NCBI GenBank assembly: GCA_959020715.1
Contig: CAUESV010000002.1
Coordinates: forward strand, 180,238-244,237
Length of the DNA: 64,000 bases
Origin: an uncultured Collinsella sp.
GTDB taxonomy: Bacteria; Actinomycetota; Coriobacteriia; Coriobacteriales; Coriobacteriaceae
Reading direction: 5' to 3'
The notes below the pieces were generated by a model. That model was not told where the DNA came from, made no database searches, and saw only the letters and a list, made by a program, of their open reading frames with translations. Positions 16,833 through 25,289 of the stretch are shown piece by piece. Both the position numbers and the translations under genes were made by a program. Position 1 is the stretch's first letter. Every line of letters begins with the position of its first letter.

Positions 16833-18377
16833 GTGGCCGGAATTGGTTTTGAGCTCAAGCGCCTGTTTAGGCGCAAGGGCCTGTTTGCCACGATGCGCGC
16901 TTACGGCTACGCCGGCATTGTGTGCACGGGCCCCATGCTGTTGGGCGTTCTGCTCCAGGTGGGTATCTTGGTGCTGTGCGGTCTGTGGGGTGTGGGCCGT
17001 GCCAACCAGGATCTGCTGGTGTGCATGGTGACCTACACACTGCTGGCCTCGCTTACGCTCACGAGCTTTTTCTCCATGCCGGTCACGCGCTTTTTGGCTG
17101 ATATGTTGTTTGCCGAGCGCGAGGACGAGATTCTGCCCTCGTTTTGGGGCTCCAATGCTGTCATGCTCGTTGCGGGCACGGTGCTCTACGGTGTCTTTCT
17201 GCTGTTCTCGGGCGCCACGCTGCTGCAGGGGCTGCTATGCCTGTGGCTGTTCAACATTATGATCGTCAACTGGAACGGCATGAGTTACCTCACGGCCATC
17301 AAGGATTACCGCGGTATCCTGTGCAGCTTTGCGGCTGCCATTGGCGTGGCGTGCCTGTGCGCCCTGGTCGCGCTGGCGCTGGGACTGCCGCCGGTCGAGG
17401 GCCTGTTGGCATCAATTGCTCTGGGCTACGGCGTCATGCTCGCCTGGGACGTGGTGCTGCTGTACCGGTATTTTCCGCAGAGCGATCGCAGCCCCTGGCT
17501 CTATTTACGGTGGCTTGATCAGTTTATGCCGTTGGCGCTCACGGGTTTGTTTACCAACCTGGGCCTCTTTGCGCACTTGGTGATAATATGGGCCGGTCCC
17601 ATTGGCGTGCAGGTTAAGGGCTTGTTTTATGGTGCGCCCTACCACGATGTGCCGGCGCTCATCGCGTTTTTGACGATCCTGGTCACGTCCGTCAACTTTG
17701 TGGTCTCGGTCGAGGTCAACTTTTATCCGCGTTACCGCGACTACTACAGCCTGTTCAACGACGGTGGCGTGGTGGGCGACATTGTGGTGGCCGAGGAGGA
17801 AATGCTTGCCACGCTCAACCGAGAACTGCGGTTTTGTGCGCTCAAGCAACTGTTTGTGACGGCGGCGGTCATCTCGCTCGAGACTACGGTGCTGTCGGCC
17901 CTACCGTTGGGCTTTAACAACCTGATGCACGGGTATTTTCGCACGCTGTGCGTGGGCTATGGCCTATATGCCGTGGGCAACACGATCCTGCTGATCTTGC
18001 TGTACTTTACCGACTACAAGGGGGCCGTGCTGGCCTCGGGGCTGTTTGCCGGTGCGGCCGGGCTGGCGACTGCCGTGTCGTTGCTTTTGCCGCAGCAGTT
18101 TTACGGCTTTGGCTTTTTGTTGGGTGCGGCGGTGTTTTTTATCGTGGCGCTGCTGCGGCTCGATACCTATACCGCCAACTTCCCGTATCGTATCCTGAGT
18201 CAGCAGCCTATTGTGGCTACTGACAAGACGGGCTGGTTTACCGAACTTGGCCGGGTGCTCGACCGTGTTGAGCAACGCTACGAGGAAGGTCGCCATAAGG
18301 GTGAGCCACATGGTGCGTTTGAGCGCGCTGTAGTTCACGTGTATCGCAGCCATTGGGGAGGTTCTGATGACCGATAG
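16833..18377 (+). CDS. pelG: PelG-type polysaccharide transporter
   Basis: A 514-aa multi-span membrane protein with about 12 helices. GTG at 16833 follows AGAGAGGGGGAG. The start MAGIGFELKRLFRRKG followed by YGYAGIVCTGPMLLGV is the hallmark PelG N terminus. It belongs to the MOP flippase superfamily and is expected to move the nascent polymer across the membrane. The C-terminal 60 residues are cytosolic and charged. Only 3 bases separate it from pelF, and it overlaps the following cotH-like gene by 11 bases. Confidence 0.9.
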   Translation: MAGIGFELKRLFRRKGLFATMRAYGYAGIVCTGPMLLGVLLQVGILVLCGLWGVGRANQDLLVCMVTYTLLASLTLTSFFSMPVTRFLADMLFAEREDEILPSFWGSNAVMLVAGTVLYGVFLLFSGATLLQGLLCLWLFNIMIVNWNGMSYLTAIKDYRGILCSFAAAIGVACLCALVALALGLPPVEGLLASIALGYGVMLAWDVVLLYRYFPQSDRSPWLYLRWLDQFMPLALTGLFTNLGLFAHLVIIWAGPIGVQVKGLFYGAPYHDVPALIAFLTILVTSVNFVVSVEVNFYPRYRDYYSLFNDGGVVGDIVVAEEEMLATLNRELRFCALKQLFVTAAVISLETTVLSALPLGFNNLMHGYFRTLCVGYGLYAVGNTILLILLYFTDYKGAVLASGLFAGAAGLATAVSLLLPQQFYGFGFLLGAAVFFIVALLRLDTYTANFPYRILSQQPIVATDKTGWFTELGRVLDRVEQRYEEGRHKGEPHGAFERAVVHVYRSHWGGSDDR

Positions 18378-20136
18378 AATGATGTCCCGCCGTCGCCTGT
18401 TTGAGGCGGCTGCCGGTGCGCTGTTGCTTTCGGGCTGCTCGGTGCAGGAAGACTCCTCGACCAAAAAGGTCAAAAAGCAGGACAAGATTAAAAAGGCCGA
18501 GTCCTCGGACGGTACCAAGCACCTGCGCGATAAGGACGAGCTGTACGAGGTTTACGACGACTCGGGCATTGTAACCATGTACCTGACGGTCTCGCGCGGC
18601 AACAGCTCCGAGAACACCGACCACAGCTGGGCCGAGATCAACACGTACTCGGTGTATGACTATGCCGACATGGGTGTGACGCGCTATCAGGTTATGGGCC
18701 TGCTGCAGCCGGGCGACGAAGAGGGCCCAGTTGCCGGCGAGGTTGGCTATGGCGAGGAAGCGCCCAATGCTACCGTGCAGGTGCGTGGCCAGACGTCGAG
18801 CGGTTATACGCAGAAGAATTACAAGGTGGAGCTCAAAAAGGGCAAGGGTACCTGGCGCCAACAGCGCGCGATTGCGCTCAACAAGCACATGGGCGAGGGT
18901 ATGCGTTTTCGCAACAAGATGGCCTATGACCTTATCCGCGGGATTCCCCAGATGATGGGCCTGCGCACGCAGTTTGTGCATCTGTGGGTGTGCGACCAGA
19001 CCGAAAAGTCCAACGATACCTTTGAGGACTACGGCCTGTTTACGCAGGTGGAGCAGCTCAACAAGACGGCGCTTAAGGCGCATGGCTTGGATAAGAACGG
19101 GCACCTGTACAAGGTGAACAACTTCGATTTCCATCGCTACGAGGACACCATTAAGCTTGCCGATGATCCCGACTATAACCAGGCAAACTTTGAGGGCATG
19201 CTCGAGATTAAGGGCGATACGGACCACACCAAGCTCATCGAGATGCTCGATGCACTCAACGACGAATCGCAAAAGATCGATGACGTGCTCGACACCTACT
19301 TTGATACCGAGAACCTGGTCTATTGGTTGGCGTTTCAGATCCTGACGGGCAACTGCGATACGCAGAACCGCAACTGCTATCTGTACAGCCCGCTTAACTC
19401 CAAGGTCTGGTACATCCTGGATTGGGATAACGACGGCATGCTGCGTAAGCTCGAGCTTTCTCTTACCGGGTTTTCGGACTACGCGAGCTGGGAGCGCGGT
19501 GCAAGCAACTACTGGGGCAACGTGCTGTTTAACCGCGCGTTGCGCAGCAAGTCGTTCCGCAGCGAACTCGACCGTGCCGTCAAGGACTTGCGCTCGTATT
19601 TGACCGAGACGCGCCTGATCAAGATGATCAAGCATTATCGCGAGGTTACCGAATCGCTAGTCTTTGCTTCGCCCGATATCGACAATCTGCCTGTCACCAA
19701 GGATCAATACGAGCAGATCGCCGCGGCGATTCCCTCCGAGATCGAAGAGAACTACAAGAGCTTCCGCGAGAGCTATAAAAAGCCCATGCCGTTTTACATC
19801 GGCGTGCCGCAGATCGATAACGGCAAGCTGCGCATGAACTGGGATGCGTCCTACGACTTTGAGGCGCGCGACATTCGCTACACCGTAGAGCTTGCGCGCG
19901 ACTATGCCATAAGCGACGTGGTCTTTAAGGCCGAGGACGTGCTGCTTCCCGAGGTGACCTGCGATGCGCCCGATGCCGGCCAGTATTTTGTGCGCGTGCG
20001 TGCCACCAACTCCGACGGTTATACGCAAGATGCGTTTGACTACTATGTGACCGACGACGGCAAGCACTACGGCATGAAGTGTTTTTACGTGCAAGACGGC
20101 GGTAAGGTCGTGGAGGACACGTATGAGGAGGGCTAG
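18367..20136 (+). CDS. CotH-kinase family lipoprotein
   Basis: A 589-aa protein. The N terminus has SRRRLFEAAAGALLLSGC: a twin-arginine-like motif ending in a lipobox, with lipidation expected at C24. Residues about 110-400 form a CotH kinase domain: VQVRGQTSSGY, MRFRNKMAYDL, YWLAFQILTGNCDTQNRN, and the metal-binding DWDND near 352. A C-terminal fibronectin-like strand domain follows (RYTVELARD to VRVRATNSDGY). CotH proteins are atypical kinases or phosphotransferases that act outside the cytosol. Being embedded between pelG and the VTC gene suggests that it modifies a surface partner of the polysaccharide. The substrate is unknown. Confidence 0.85.
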   Translation: MTDRMMSRRRLFEAAAGALLLSGCSVQEDSSTKKVKKQDKIKKAESSDGTKHLRDKDELYEVYDDSGIVTMYLTVSRGNSSENTDHSWAEINTYSVYDYADMGVTRYQVMGLLQPGDEEGPVAGEVGYGEEAPNATVQVRGQTSSGYTQKNYKVELKKGKGTWRQQRAIALNKHMGEGMRFRNKMAYDLIRGIPQMMGLRTQFVHLWVCDQTEKSNDTFEDYGLFTQVEQLNKTALKAHGLDKNGHLYKVNNFDFHRYEDTIKLADDPDYNQANFEGMLEIKGDTDHTKLIEMLDALNDESQKIDDVLDTYFDTENLVYWLAFQILTGNCDTQNRNCYLYSPLNSKVWYILDWDNDGMLRKLELSLTGFSDYASWERGASNYWGNVLFNRALRSKSFRSELDRAVKDLRSYLTETRLIKMIKHYREVTESLVFASPDIDNLPVTKDQYEQIAAAIPSEIEENYKSFRESYKKPMPFYIGVPQIDNGKLRMNWDASYDFEARDIRYTVELARDYAISDVVFKAEDVLLPEVTCDAPDAGQYFVRVRATNSDGYTQDAFDYYVTDDGKHYGMKCFYVQDGGKVVEDTYEEG

Positions 20137-20914
20137 CGCGCTGCTTGAGCGCTTGTCGGCCCCGCCTGCACGTGCCACGCAGGAGCGCTATCGCCACGAG
20201 CTCAAATATCTCATTAACGAGGGTGAGCACTCCGCGCTTGCCTGTCGCATGGCGCCGGTGTTTAAGCTGGACAAGCATGCGCGCTCGGGTGGTTACACCA
20301 TTCGCAGCCTATACTTTGATGACTACTGCAACTCGGCCTACGAGGAAAAAGACGCCGGCATTCTCATGCGCAAAAAGTATCGCGTGCGTATCTATAACGG
20401 CAGCGACAAGGTGATTAAGCTCGAGCGCAAAAAGAAGTACGGCAGCTGGATCTACAAGGAGGACGCGCCGCTTACGCGCGGCGAGTTTGAGCAGATCCTG
20501 GCTGGCGACTACGACTTTTTGCTGAGGAGCCCGCACCAACTCTGCCGCGAGTTCTACATCGAGTGCATCTGCAACATGATGCGCCCGCGGACCATCGTGG
20601 ACTACGAGCGCGAGCCGTGGGTGATGGATGAGGGCACCGTGCGCATTACGTTTGACATGAACGTGCGTGCCGCGGTGGGAAGCTTCGATATCTTTGACGC
20701 GACGCTGCCCGCGCTGCCGGTCCTGGAGCCCGGCAAGCTGGTGATGGAGGTCAAGTTTACGGAGTTTTGCCCACAGCTGGTGCGCGATATGGTGCCGCCG
20801 GGCGCGGCCGAACTCACGGCGGTCTCTAAGTACTGCCTGTGTTATGACAAGACCGCCTACCTGCGCGGTTTTAACTACTGGGAATCGGATTTTGGGAACC
20901 GAGGGGATATTTAG
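20123..20914 (+). CDS. VTC-domain (polyphosphate polymerase-like) protein
   Basis: A 263-aa protein whose ATG overlaps the CotH gene by 14 bases. It has the tunnel-forming strands of the VTC/TTM fold: RHELKYLI (about 24-31), YTIRSLYFDD, KYRVRIYNGS with the paired arginines, VIKLERKKK, and LVMEVKFTEF with the acidic metal ligand and lysine. These residues bind nucleoside triphosphate and growing polyphosphate in yeast Vtc4. No membrane helix is present, so it probably acts at the cytosolic face together with the following DUF4956 membrane protein. Polyphosphate synthesis is a family inference, not shown. Confidence 0.85.
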   Translation: MRRASALLERLSAPPARATQERYRHELKYLINEGEHSALACRMAPVFKLDKHARSGGYTIRSLYFDDYCNSAYEEKDAGILMRKKYRVRIYNGSDKVIKLERKKKYGSWIYKEDAPLTRGEFEQILAGDYDFLLRSPHQLCREFYIECICNMMRPRTIVDYEREPWVMDEGTVRITFDMNVRAAVGSFDIFDATLPALPVLEPGKLVMEVKFTEFCPQLVRDMVPPGAAELTAVSKYCLCYDKTAYLRGFNYWESDFGNRGDI

Positions 20915-20917
20915 ACC

Positions 20918-21583
20918 ATGAGCACCAGGGACTTTTTTAAGAACTCCGTCTTGGAGGCGTTTGGCCAGGTCGACCCTGCCAAGATCGGCCTTTCGCTGCT
21001 TGTGGCGCTCGCCATGGGCATCCTGATCTATTACGTGTACAAGCGCTTTTTTACCGGCGTGGTCTATTCGCGCAGTTTTGCTGTAACGCTCGTGGGCATG
21101 TGCGTGCTCACCTGCATGGTCACGCTCGCGATCTCGACGAATGTGGTCATCTCGCTCGGTATGGTCGGTGCTCTGTCTATCGTCCGCTACCGTACGGCGG
21201 TCAAGGACCCGCTCGACCTGCTGTATCTGTTTTGGTCCATTACCACGGGCATTACGGCGGGAGCCGGTATGTATGCGCTCGTGGGGCTCACGGCGGTGGT
21301 GATCGTGGTGATGATTGCCGGCTTTGCGAGCCACCAGGACAAGGCGCGCGTGTACATGATGGTCATCCACTACACGGGTCAGACCACCGGCGACGATATC
21401 GTGCGTGCATTTGGGCGCACCAAGTTCACCGTTAAATCCAAGACCATGCGCGGTGACAGGGTGGAGATGGCCGTCGAGGTGTTCTCGGACGGCGTGGATA
21501 TGCCCTATGCCGACGCCATCCGCGCGCTCGATGGTGTGGAAGATCTAACGCTCATCCAGTACAACGGCGAATATCACGGGTGA
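20918..21583 (+). CDS. DUF4956 membrane protein
   Basis: A 221-aa protein with three to four membrane helices (residues about 22-40, 48-70, 75-95 and 108-135) and a cytosolic alpha/beta tail (about 140-221). The conserved stretch SLGMVGALSIVRYRTAVKDP is the DUF4956 signature. Genes of this family often sit beside VTC-domain genes (from memory), and here it is 3 bases downstream of one. It may anchor the VTC protein or form a channel for its product. It is the last gene of the operon; a hairpin follows. Confidence 0.85.
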   Translation: MSTRDFFKNSVLEAFGQVDPAKIGLSLLVALAMGILIYYVYKRFFTGVVYSRSFAVTLVGMCVLTCMVTLAISTNVVISLGMVGALSIVRYRTAVKDPLDLLYLFWSITTGITAGAGMYALVGLTAVVIVVMIAGFASHQDKARVYMMVIHYTGQTTGDDIVRAFGRTKFTVKSKTMRGDRVEMAVEVFSDGVDMPYADAIRALDGVEDLTLIQYNGEYHG

Positions 21584-21589
21584 TTTTGT

Positions 21590-21613
21590 TCCGGCGTTCT
21601 AACAAACGCCGGA
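21590..21613 (+). terminator. Hairpin at the end of the Pel-like operon
   Basis: TCCGGCGTT (21590-21598) and AACGCCGGA (21605-21613) form a perfect 9-bp stem with a 6-base loop just after the DUF4956 stop. There is no T-tract, so it may be a weak or factor-dependent terminator or a 3'-end stabiliser. Confidence 0.5.
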
Positions 21614-21695
21614 CCGCTCGACGCTGCTTGCGCTGACGTTTTATCGACCTGGGTGGGCTGGTCTTGGTTTGGTTTTATGTAAGGGATGGTGCCGC

Positions 21696-22688
21696 GTGGA
21701 CGTGCAACAGCTAGAAGAGTCCTGGGCTGCAAGGGCCGGCGCGCGTGAGGCGCGTCTTGTTGCGGCCTCGCACGTGCCGGCGGCGCTGTCGCTGCTGGGG
21801 ATTGTGCGTCCCAGCGATCGCCTGGTCGTGTTTGCCGATGACTTTGCCGATGCGTTTGCGCGCGGCTTTGATGCCTGCGACGTTGTGCTCGTGGGGGAGC
21901 CGTCGGTTGCGGCGTTTGCCGCCGCGTCCGAGGGTTTTGCCACCGCGTTTGATGCCGAGGTGCCGCACCTGTGGTGGTTTGTGAATTCAATCGGCGGCTT
22001 TGGCCTGCGTGTTCCCGATTTGCGCGCGCTGGGTCGGGCGGCGCGTGAGGCTCATGCGCTGCTGGTTGTGGACAACACCGTGGCGTCGGCTTTTGGCTGC
22101 GATTCGCTGCGGCTGGGTGCCGCGCTGTCGCTCGAGGCACTCGACCGTGTGTGTGCCGGCGAAGCTCCGCGCAAGCTCGTCGCCGTCTCGGTGGCGCGCT
22201 CGCAGCTCAAGCGCCATCGTGTGGATGCAGCTGCCGAGTGCACGCATGCCCTGCTTGAGGGCTGCGGCTTGGCCAAGCTTGATTTGACTGCTGACGAGGC
22301 CGACGTGCTGGAGCGCGGGCTGGACTCGCTCGATGCTCGCATGCAGGCTCACTTCGACCGCGCACGTGCACTGGCCGAGTATCTGGCTGCCAACGAGATG
22401 GTGCGCAACGTGCGCTATCCAGGGCTGGGTTCGCATCCCGATCATGCGGTTGCAACGGGAATCCTCGAGCACGGCTTTGGCCCGGCAGTTGAGTTTGACC
22501 TTATCGAGCGAAGTGCGGGTGAGCTGTTCGACACATTGCCGGGGGAGTTCCGCACGTCGCCCGCCGGCGGCGCAACGACACGCCTTTCGGCCCCACGCGG
22601 CAAGCAGGGGGGAACCATCCGCCTCTTCGCCGGCACCGACGACCCCCTAACCGTAGCCGGCGCCCTAGACAACGCCCTCCGCAACTAG
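21696..22688 (+). CDS. Degenerate trans-sulfuration-type PLP enzyme homologue
   Basis: A 330-aa protein. GTG at 21696 is chosen over 21669 because AAGGGATGG lies about 8 bases upstream. The frame of a cystathionine gamma-synthase/lyase is recognisable: VAASHVPAALSLLGIVRPSD, VVDNTVAS, GLDSLDARMQAHFDRA, VRNVRYPGLGSHPDH and GGTIRLFAGTDD. But the N-terminal cofactor-binding strand (about 60 residues) is missing. The SxTK lysine motif that binds PLP is not present in its usual place; SVARSQLKRH occurs there instead. The fold is therefore kept while catalysis is doubtful. It may be an inactive paralogue with another role. Confidence 0.6.
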   Translation: MDVQQLEESWAARAGAREARLVAASHVPAALSLLGIVRPSDRLVVFADDFADAFARGFDACDVVLVGEPSVAAFAAASEGFATAFDAEVPHLWWFVNSIGGFGLRVPDLRALGRAAREAHALLVVDNTVASAFGCDSLRLGAALSLEALDRVCAGEAPRKLVAVSVARSQLKRHRVDAAAECTHALLEGCGLAKLDLTADEADVLERGLDSLDARMQAHFDRARALAEYLAANEMVRNVRYPGLGSHPDHAVATGILEHGFGPAVEFDLIERSAGELFDTLPGEFRTSPAGGATTRLSAPRGKQGGTIRLFAGTDDPLTVAGALDNALRN

Positions 22689-22778
22689 CTTTTTTGGGGC
22701 TTGTCTCGGGGTAGTCTTTTTGGGACGGGCTTTTTAGCTACTTTGGGACTGGGCCGTGGGGGACTGTGCCACGAAAGC

Positions 22779-22916
22779 GGCCTATCTACTACGTTTAACC
22801 CTTAGGGGGCGACCTTACCTGCCTTTTTTGAAAACTGGCAAGCTATCTACCAGCGGTTTTGTTTTCAAGAAATCTGGGGTGGTCGAGGGTGTTCAACTAA
22901 ACGTAGTAGATAGGCC
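22779..22916. repeat. 138-bp element folding into one long hairpin
   Basis: GGCCTATCTACTACGTTTA (22779-22797) and its exact complement (22898-22916) form 19-bp ends. Inside, ACCCT/AGGGT, CGACC (22810-22814)/GGTCG (22881-22885), TTGAAAAC (22828-22835)/GTTTTCAA (22861-22868) and CTGG/CCAG continue the pairing in register. Almost the whole element can fold as one rod. It lies between two convergent genes, so it may act as a bidirectional terminator, a structured RNA, or a MITE-like element. The rest of 22689-22976 shows T-rich runs only. Confidence 0.6.
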
Positions 22917-22976
22917 CATTTTATGGCGCGCGTCTTAATTAGTTCGTGCGGCGGATCAATAATCAGACCAAATAGA

Positions 22977-23324
22977 CTACTCTGCATTGATGCTGGCGAT
23001 GAGGTCGCTGGCTTTGGTGGCGATGACGTTGTTGATGTCGGTCTGCAGCTCCTCGTAGACCACTATGGCTCGCTCGCCGGCGGGGGTGAGCGTGGATCCG
23101 CGGGCGCCGTCGCGCTCGATGAGCTTACAGCCTAGCTGGCCTTCCGCTTCGTTTACAATACGCCACGCTTTGGAATAGGCCATGCCCATGCTCTTGGCGG
23201 CGCGGTTGAGCGAGTGCTCGCGGGCAATACCCTGCAGCAGCAAGACGCAGCCGTGGCCGAACACGCCCGGCAAATCCTTGTCGCACGCTTGAATGACCAA
23301 CTTTGCCGTCGTCTTGTACTTCAT
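22977..23324 (-). CDS. ModE/LysR-type winged-helix DNA-binding protein
   Basis: A 115-aa protein made of a single winged-helix domain: LLQGIAREHSLNRAAKSMGM then AYSKAWRIVNEAEGQLGCKL, followed by the wing DGARGSTLTPAGERAI. This is the N-terminal domain of ModE-like regulators without the molybdate-binding (TOBE) part, so any ligand is unknown. ATG at 23324 is preferred; an in-frame GTG at 23333 is crowded by GGGGAG. It is divergent from guaB, 193 bp away, but no operator can be assigned. It may regulate molybdenum or sulfur genes elsewhere. Confidence 0.75.
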   Translation of the reverse strand: MKYKTTAKLVIQACDKDLPGVFGHGCVLLLQGIAREHSLNRAAKSMGMAYSKAWRIVNEAEGQLGCKLIERDGARGSTLTPAGERAIVVYEELQTDINNVIATKASDLIASINAE

Positions 23325-23409
23325 ACGCTCCACGTCTCCCCGCTAAAGTGTTTGCTGGGCAAACGCAAAGCCTGCGTCAAACCCTCGTGTGCTCTTTCTA
23401 AACCATGCA

Positions 23410-23438
23410 TTGTAGCAGTCAAAGTGCGTTAAGATACT
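23410..23438 (+). promoter_or_regulatory. Putative guaB promoter with palindrome near the start site
   Basis: TTGTAG (23410-23415) and GATACT (23433-23438) are separated by 17 bases. A 12-bp palindrome, TTGGGCGCCCAA (23448-23459), covers about +3 to +14 of the predicted transcript and could be an operator. The leader runs about 75 bases to the ATG, with AAAAAGGAG as ribosome site. Confidence 0.5.
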
Positions 23439-23517
23439 TCCCCAGTATTGGGCGCCCAAGGTTGGGCTGGGTCCTACGAGGCCTGCAGCCGACCGGTCGC
23501 ATGGAAAAAGGAGAAAC

Positions 23518-25029
23518 ATGGCTACGTTCTTTCCCGGTGAGTCCCACACGTTTTCGGAGTATCTGCTGGTCCCTGGTTACTCGTCCTCGCAGTGCATCCC
23601 CAACAACGTCTCTCTTAAGACGCCGCTAACCCGCTTCAAGCGCGGTGAGAAGCCGGCAATCACCCTGAACATCCCCATGGTTTCCGCCATCATGCAGTCC
23701 GTCTCGGGCGTCGACATGGGTGTCGCGCTCGCTACCGAGGGTGGCCTGTCCTTCATTTACGGTTCTCAGACCCCCGAGTCCGAGGCTGCTATGGTCAAGG
23801 CCGTTAAGGATCACAAGGCTGGTTTCGTTCAGTCCGATTCCACGCTGACACCCGACATGACCATGGAGCAGGTCATCGAGCTCAAGGAGAAGACCGGCCA
23901 CTCCACCATGCCGGTCACCGACGACGGCACTCCCAAGGGCAAGCTCCTGGGCATTGTCACCAGCCGTGACTATCGTCCCAGCCGCGATGACCACCAGAAG
24001 AAGGTCTCCGAGTTCATGACCCCGCGCGAGCAGCTCATCGTGGGCGACAAGAACATCAGCCTCAAGGTTGCCAACGACGTCATTTGGGACAACAAGCTCA
24101 ACGCCCTGCCGATCGTCGACGACAACGATCACCTTATGGGCATCGTCTTCCGCAAGGACTACGACAGCCACAAGACCAACCCCAACGAGCTGCTCGATAA
24201 CGACAAGCGCTATATGGTCGGCGCCGGTATCAACACCCGCGACTATGCCGAGCGCGTGCCGCTGCTCATCGAGGCCGGTGCCGATGTCCTGTGCATCGAC
24301 TCTTCCGAGGGCTTCAGCGAGTGGCAGAAGCGCACCATCGAGTGGATCCGCGCCAACTACGGCGAGGACGTCAAGGTCGGTGCCGGTAACGTCGTCGACG
24401 CCGAGGGCTTCCGCTTCTTGGCCGACTGCGGGGCCGACTTCATCAAGGTCGGTATCGGCGGCGGTTCCATTTGCATCACCCGCGAGACCAAGGGCATCGG
24501 CCGTGGCCAGGCCACCGCGCTGATCGACGTCTGCCGCGCCCGTGACGAGTACTACGAGGAGACCGGTGTCTACGTGCCCGTGTGCTCCGACGGCGGTATC
24601 GTCTACGACTACCACATGACGCTCGCCCTTGCCATGGGTGCCGACTTTATGATGCTGGGCCGTTACTTCGCCCGCTTTGACGAGAGCCCGACCGAGCGCG
24701 TCAACGTGAACGGCCAGTATATGAAGGAGTACTGGGGCGAGGGCTCTGCGCGTGCCCGCAACTGGCAGCGCTACGACCTGGGCGGCGCCGCAAAGCTCAG
24801 CTTCGTCGAGGGCGTCGACTCCTATGTTCCCTACGCCGGCTCCCTCAAGGACGGCGTGGGCGGCACGCTCTACAAGGTCAAGTCCACGATGTGCAACTGC
24901 GGCGCCCTCTCGATCCCCGAGCTCCAGGAAAAGGCACGCCTGACCCTGGTGAGCTCGACCTCAATCGTCGAAGGCGGCGCCCACGACGTAGTCGTGAAGG
25001 ATTCTCAGCAGAGCGTTTCCTATCGATAA
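23518..25029 (+). CDS. guaB: IMP dehydrogenase
   Basis: A 503-aa enzyme that oxidises IMP to XMP, the committed step of GMP synthesis, in the cytosol. Two CBS domains lie at about 105-230 (TMPVTDDG, NALPIVDDNDHLMGIV). The catalytic loop GIGGGSICITRETKGIGRGQ (near 310-329) carries the nucleophilic cysteine; the usual GIGPGSICTTR is slightly altered. IMP-binding CSDGGI and MLGRYFARFDE follow. Length is close to the usual 485-500. AAGGAG precedes the ATG with good spacing. It is monocistronic by its flanking promoter and terminator. Confidence 0.97.
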   Translation: MATFFPGESHTFSEYLLVPGYSSSQCIPNNVSLKTPLTRFKRGEKPAITLNIPMVSAIMQSVSGVDMGVALATEGGLSFIYGSQTPESEAAMVKAVKDHKAGFVQSDSTLTPDMTMEQVIELKEKTGHSTMPVTDDGTPKGKLLGIVTSRDYRPSRDDHQKKVSEFMTPREQLIVGDKNISLKVANDVIWDNKLNALPIVDDNDHLMGIVFRKDYDSHKTNPNELLDNDKRYMVGAGINTRDYAERVPLLIEAGADVLCIDSSEGFSEWQKRTIEWIRANYGEDVKVGAGNVVDAEGFRFLADCGADFIKVGIGGGSICITRETKGIGRGQATALIDVCRARDEYYEETGVYVPVCSDGGIVYDYHMTLALAMGADFMMLGRYFARFDESPTERVNVNGQYMKEYWGEGSARARNWQRYDLGGAAKLSFVEGVDSYVPYAGSLKDGVGGTLYKVKSTMCNCGALSIPELQEKARLTLVSSTSIVEGGAHDVVVKDSQQSVSYR

Positions 25030-25078
25030 GGTAAGAGCTGCATATCAAAGGTTGATTCCCAACCACGTTATTTAGATA

Positions 25079-25115
25079 AAGCGAGATGCATGCAAGTCGC
25101 AGGCATCTCGCTTGT
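25079..25115 (+). terminator. guaB terminator
   Basis: AAGCGAGATGC (25079-25089) and GCATCTCGCTT (25103-25113) form an 11-bp stem with a 13-base loop, 50 bases after the guaB stop. The downstream tract (GTTGTATTTG) is only moderately T-rich. Confidence 0.65.
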
Positions 25116-25147
25116 TGTATTTGCTATCATCATGCGAGTTAACCTTA

Positions 25148-25266
25148 GGGTCGGGCGGCTTAGCTTTGTTCGCTACAAGTTCCGCACGCAAAGAAGAGCA
25201 CTAAATGTGCTCTTCGTCTTGCGCAGGACTGTCCGCAGTAGCGAACAAAGCTAAGCCGACCGACCC
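25148..25266. repeat. 119-bp nested inverted repeat between guaB and leuS
   Basis: The 29-bp ends (25148-25176 and 25238-25266) are inverted copies with one mismatch, including GGCTTAGCTTTGTTCGCTAC. Nested inside, GAAGAGCAC (25193-25201) and GTGCTCTTC (25207-25215) form a second perfect stem with a TAAAT loop, and GCAA/TTGC continues it. The element ends 23 bases before leuS, next to its ribosome site (AAAGGAG), so if transcribed it would be in the leuS leader. No T-box sequence is present. Confidence 0.6.
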
Positions 25267-25289
25267 CATCTAAGATTAAAGGAGCTGAT

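Noticed and set aside
25114..25289. T-box riboswitch before leuS
   Set aside because: The long inverted repeat looks like a leader, but no T-box consensus (AGGGTGGnACCGCG-like) or specifier arrangement is present.
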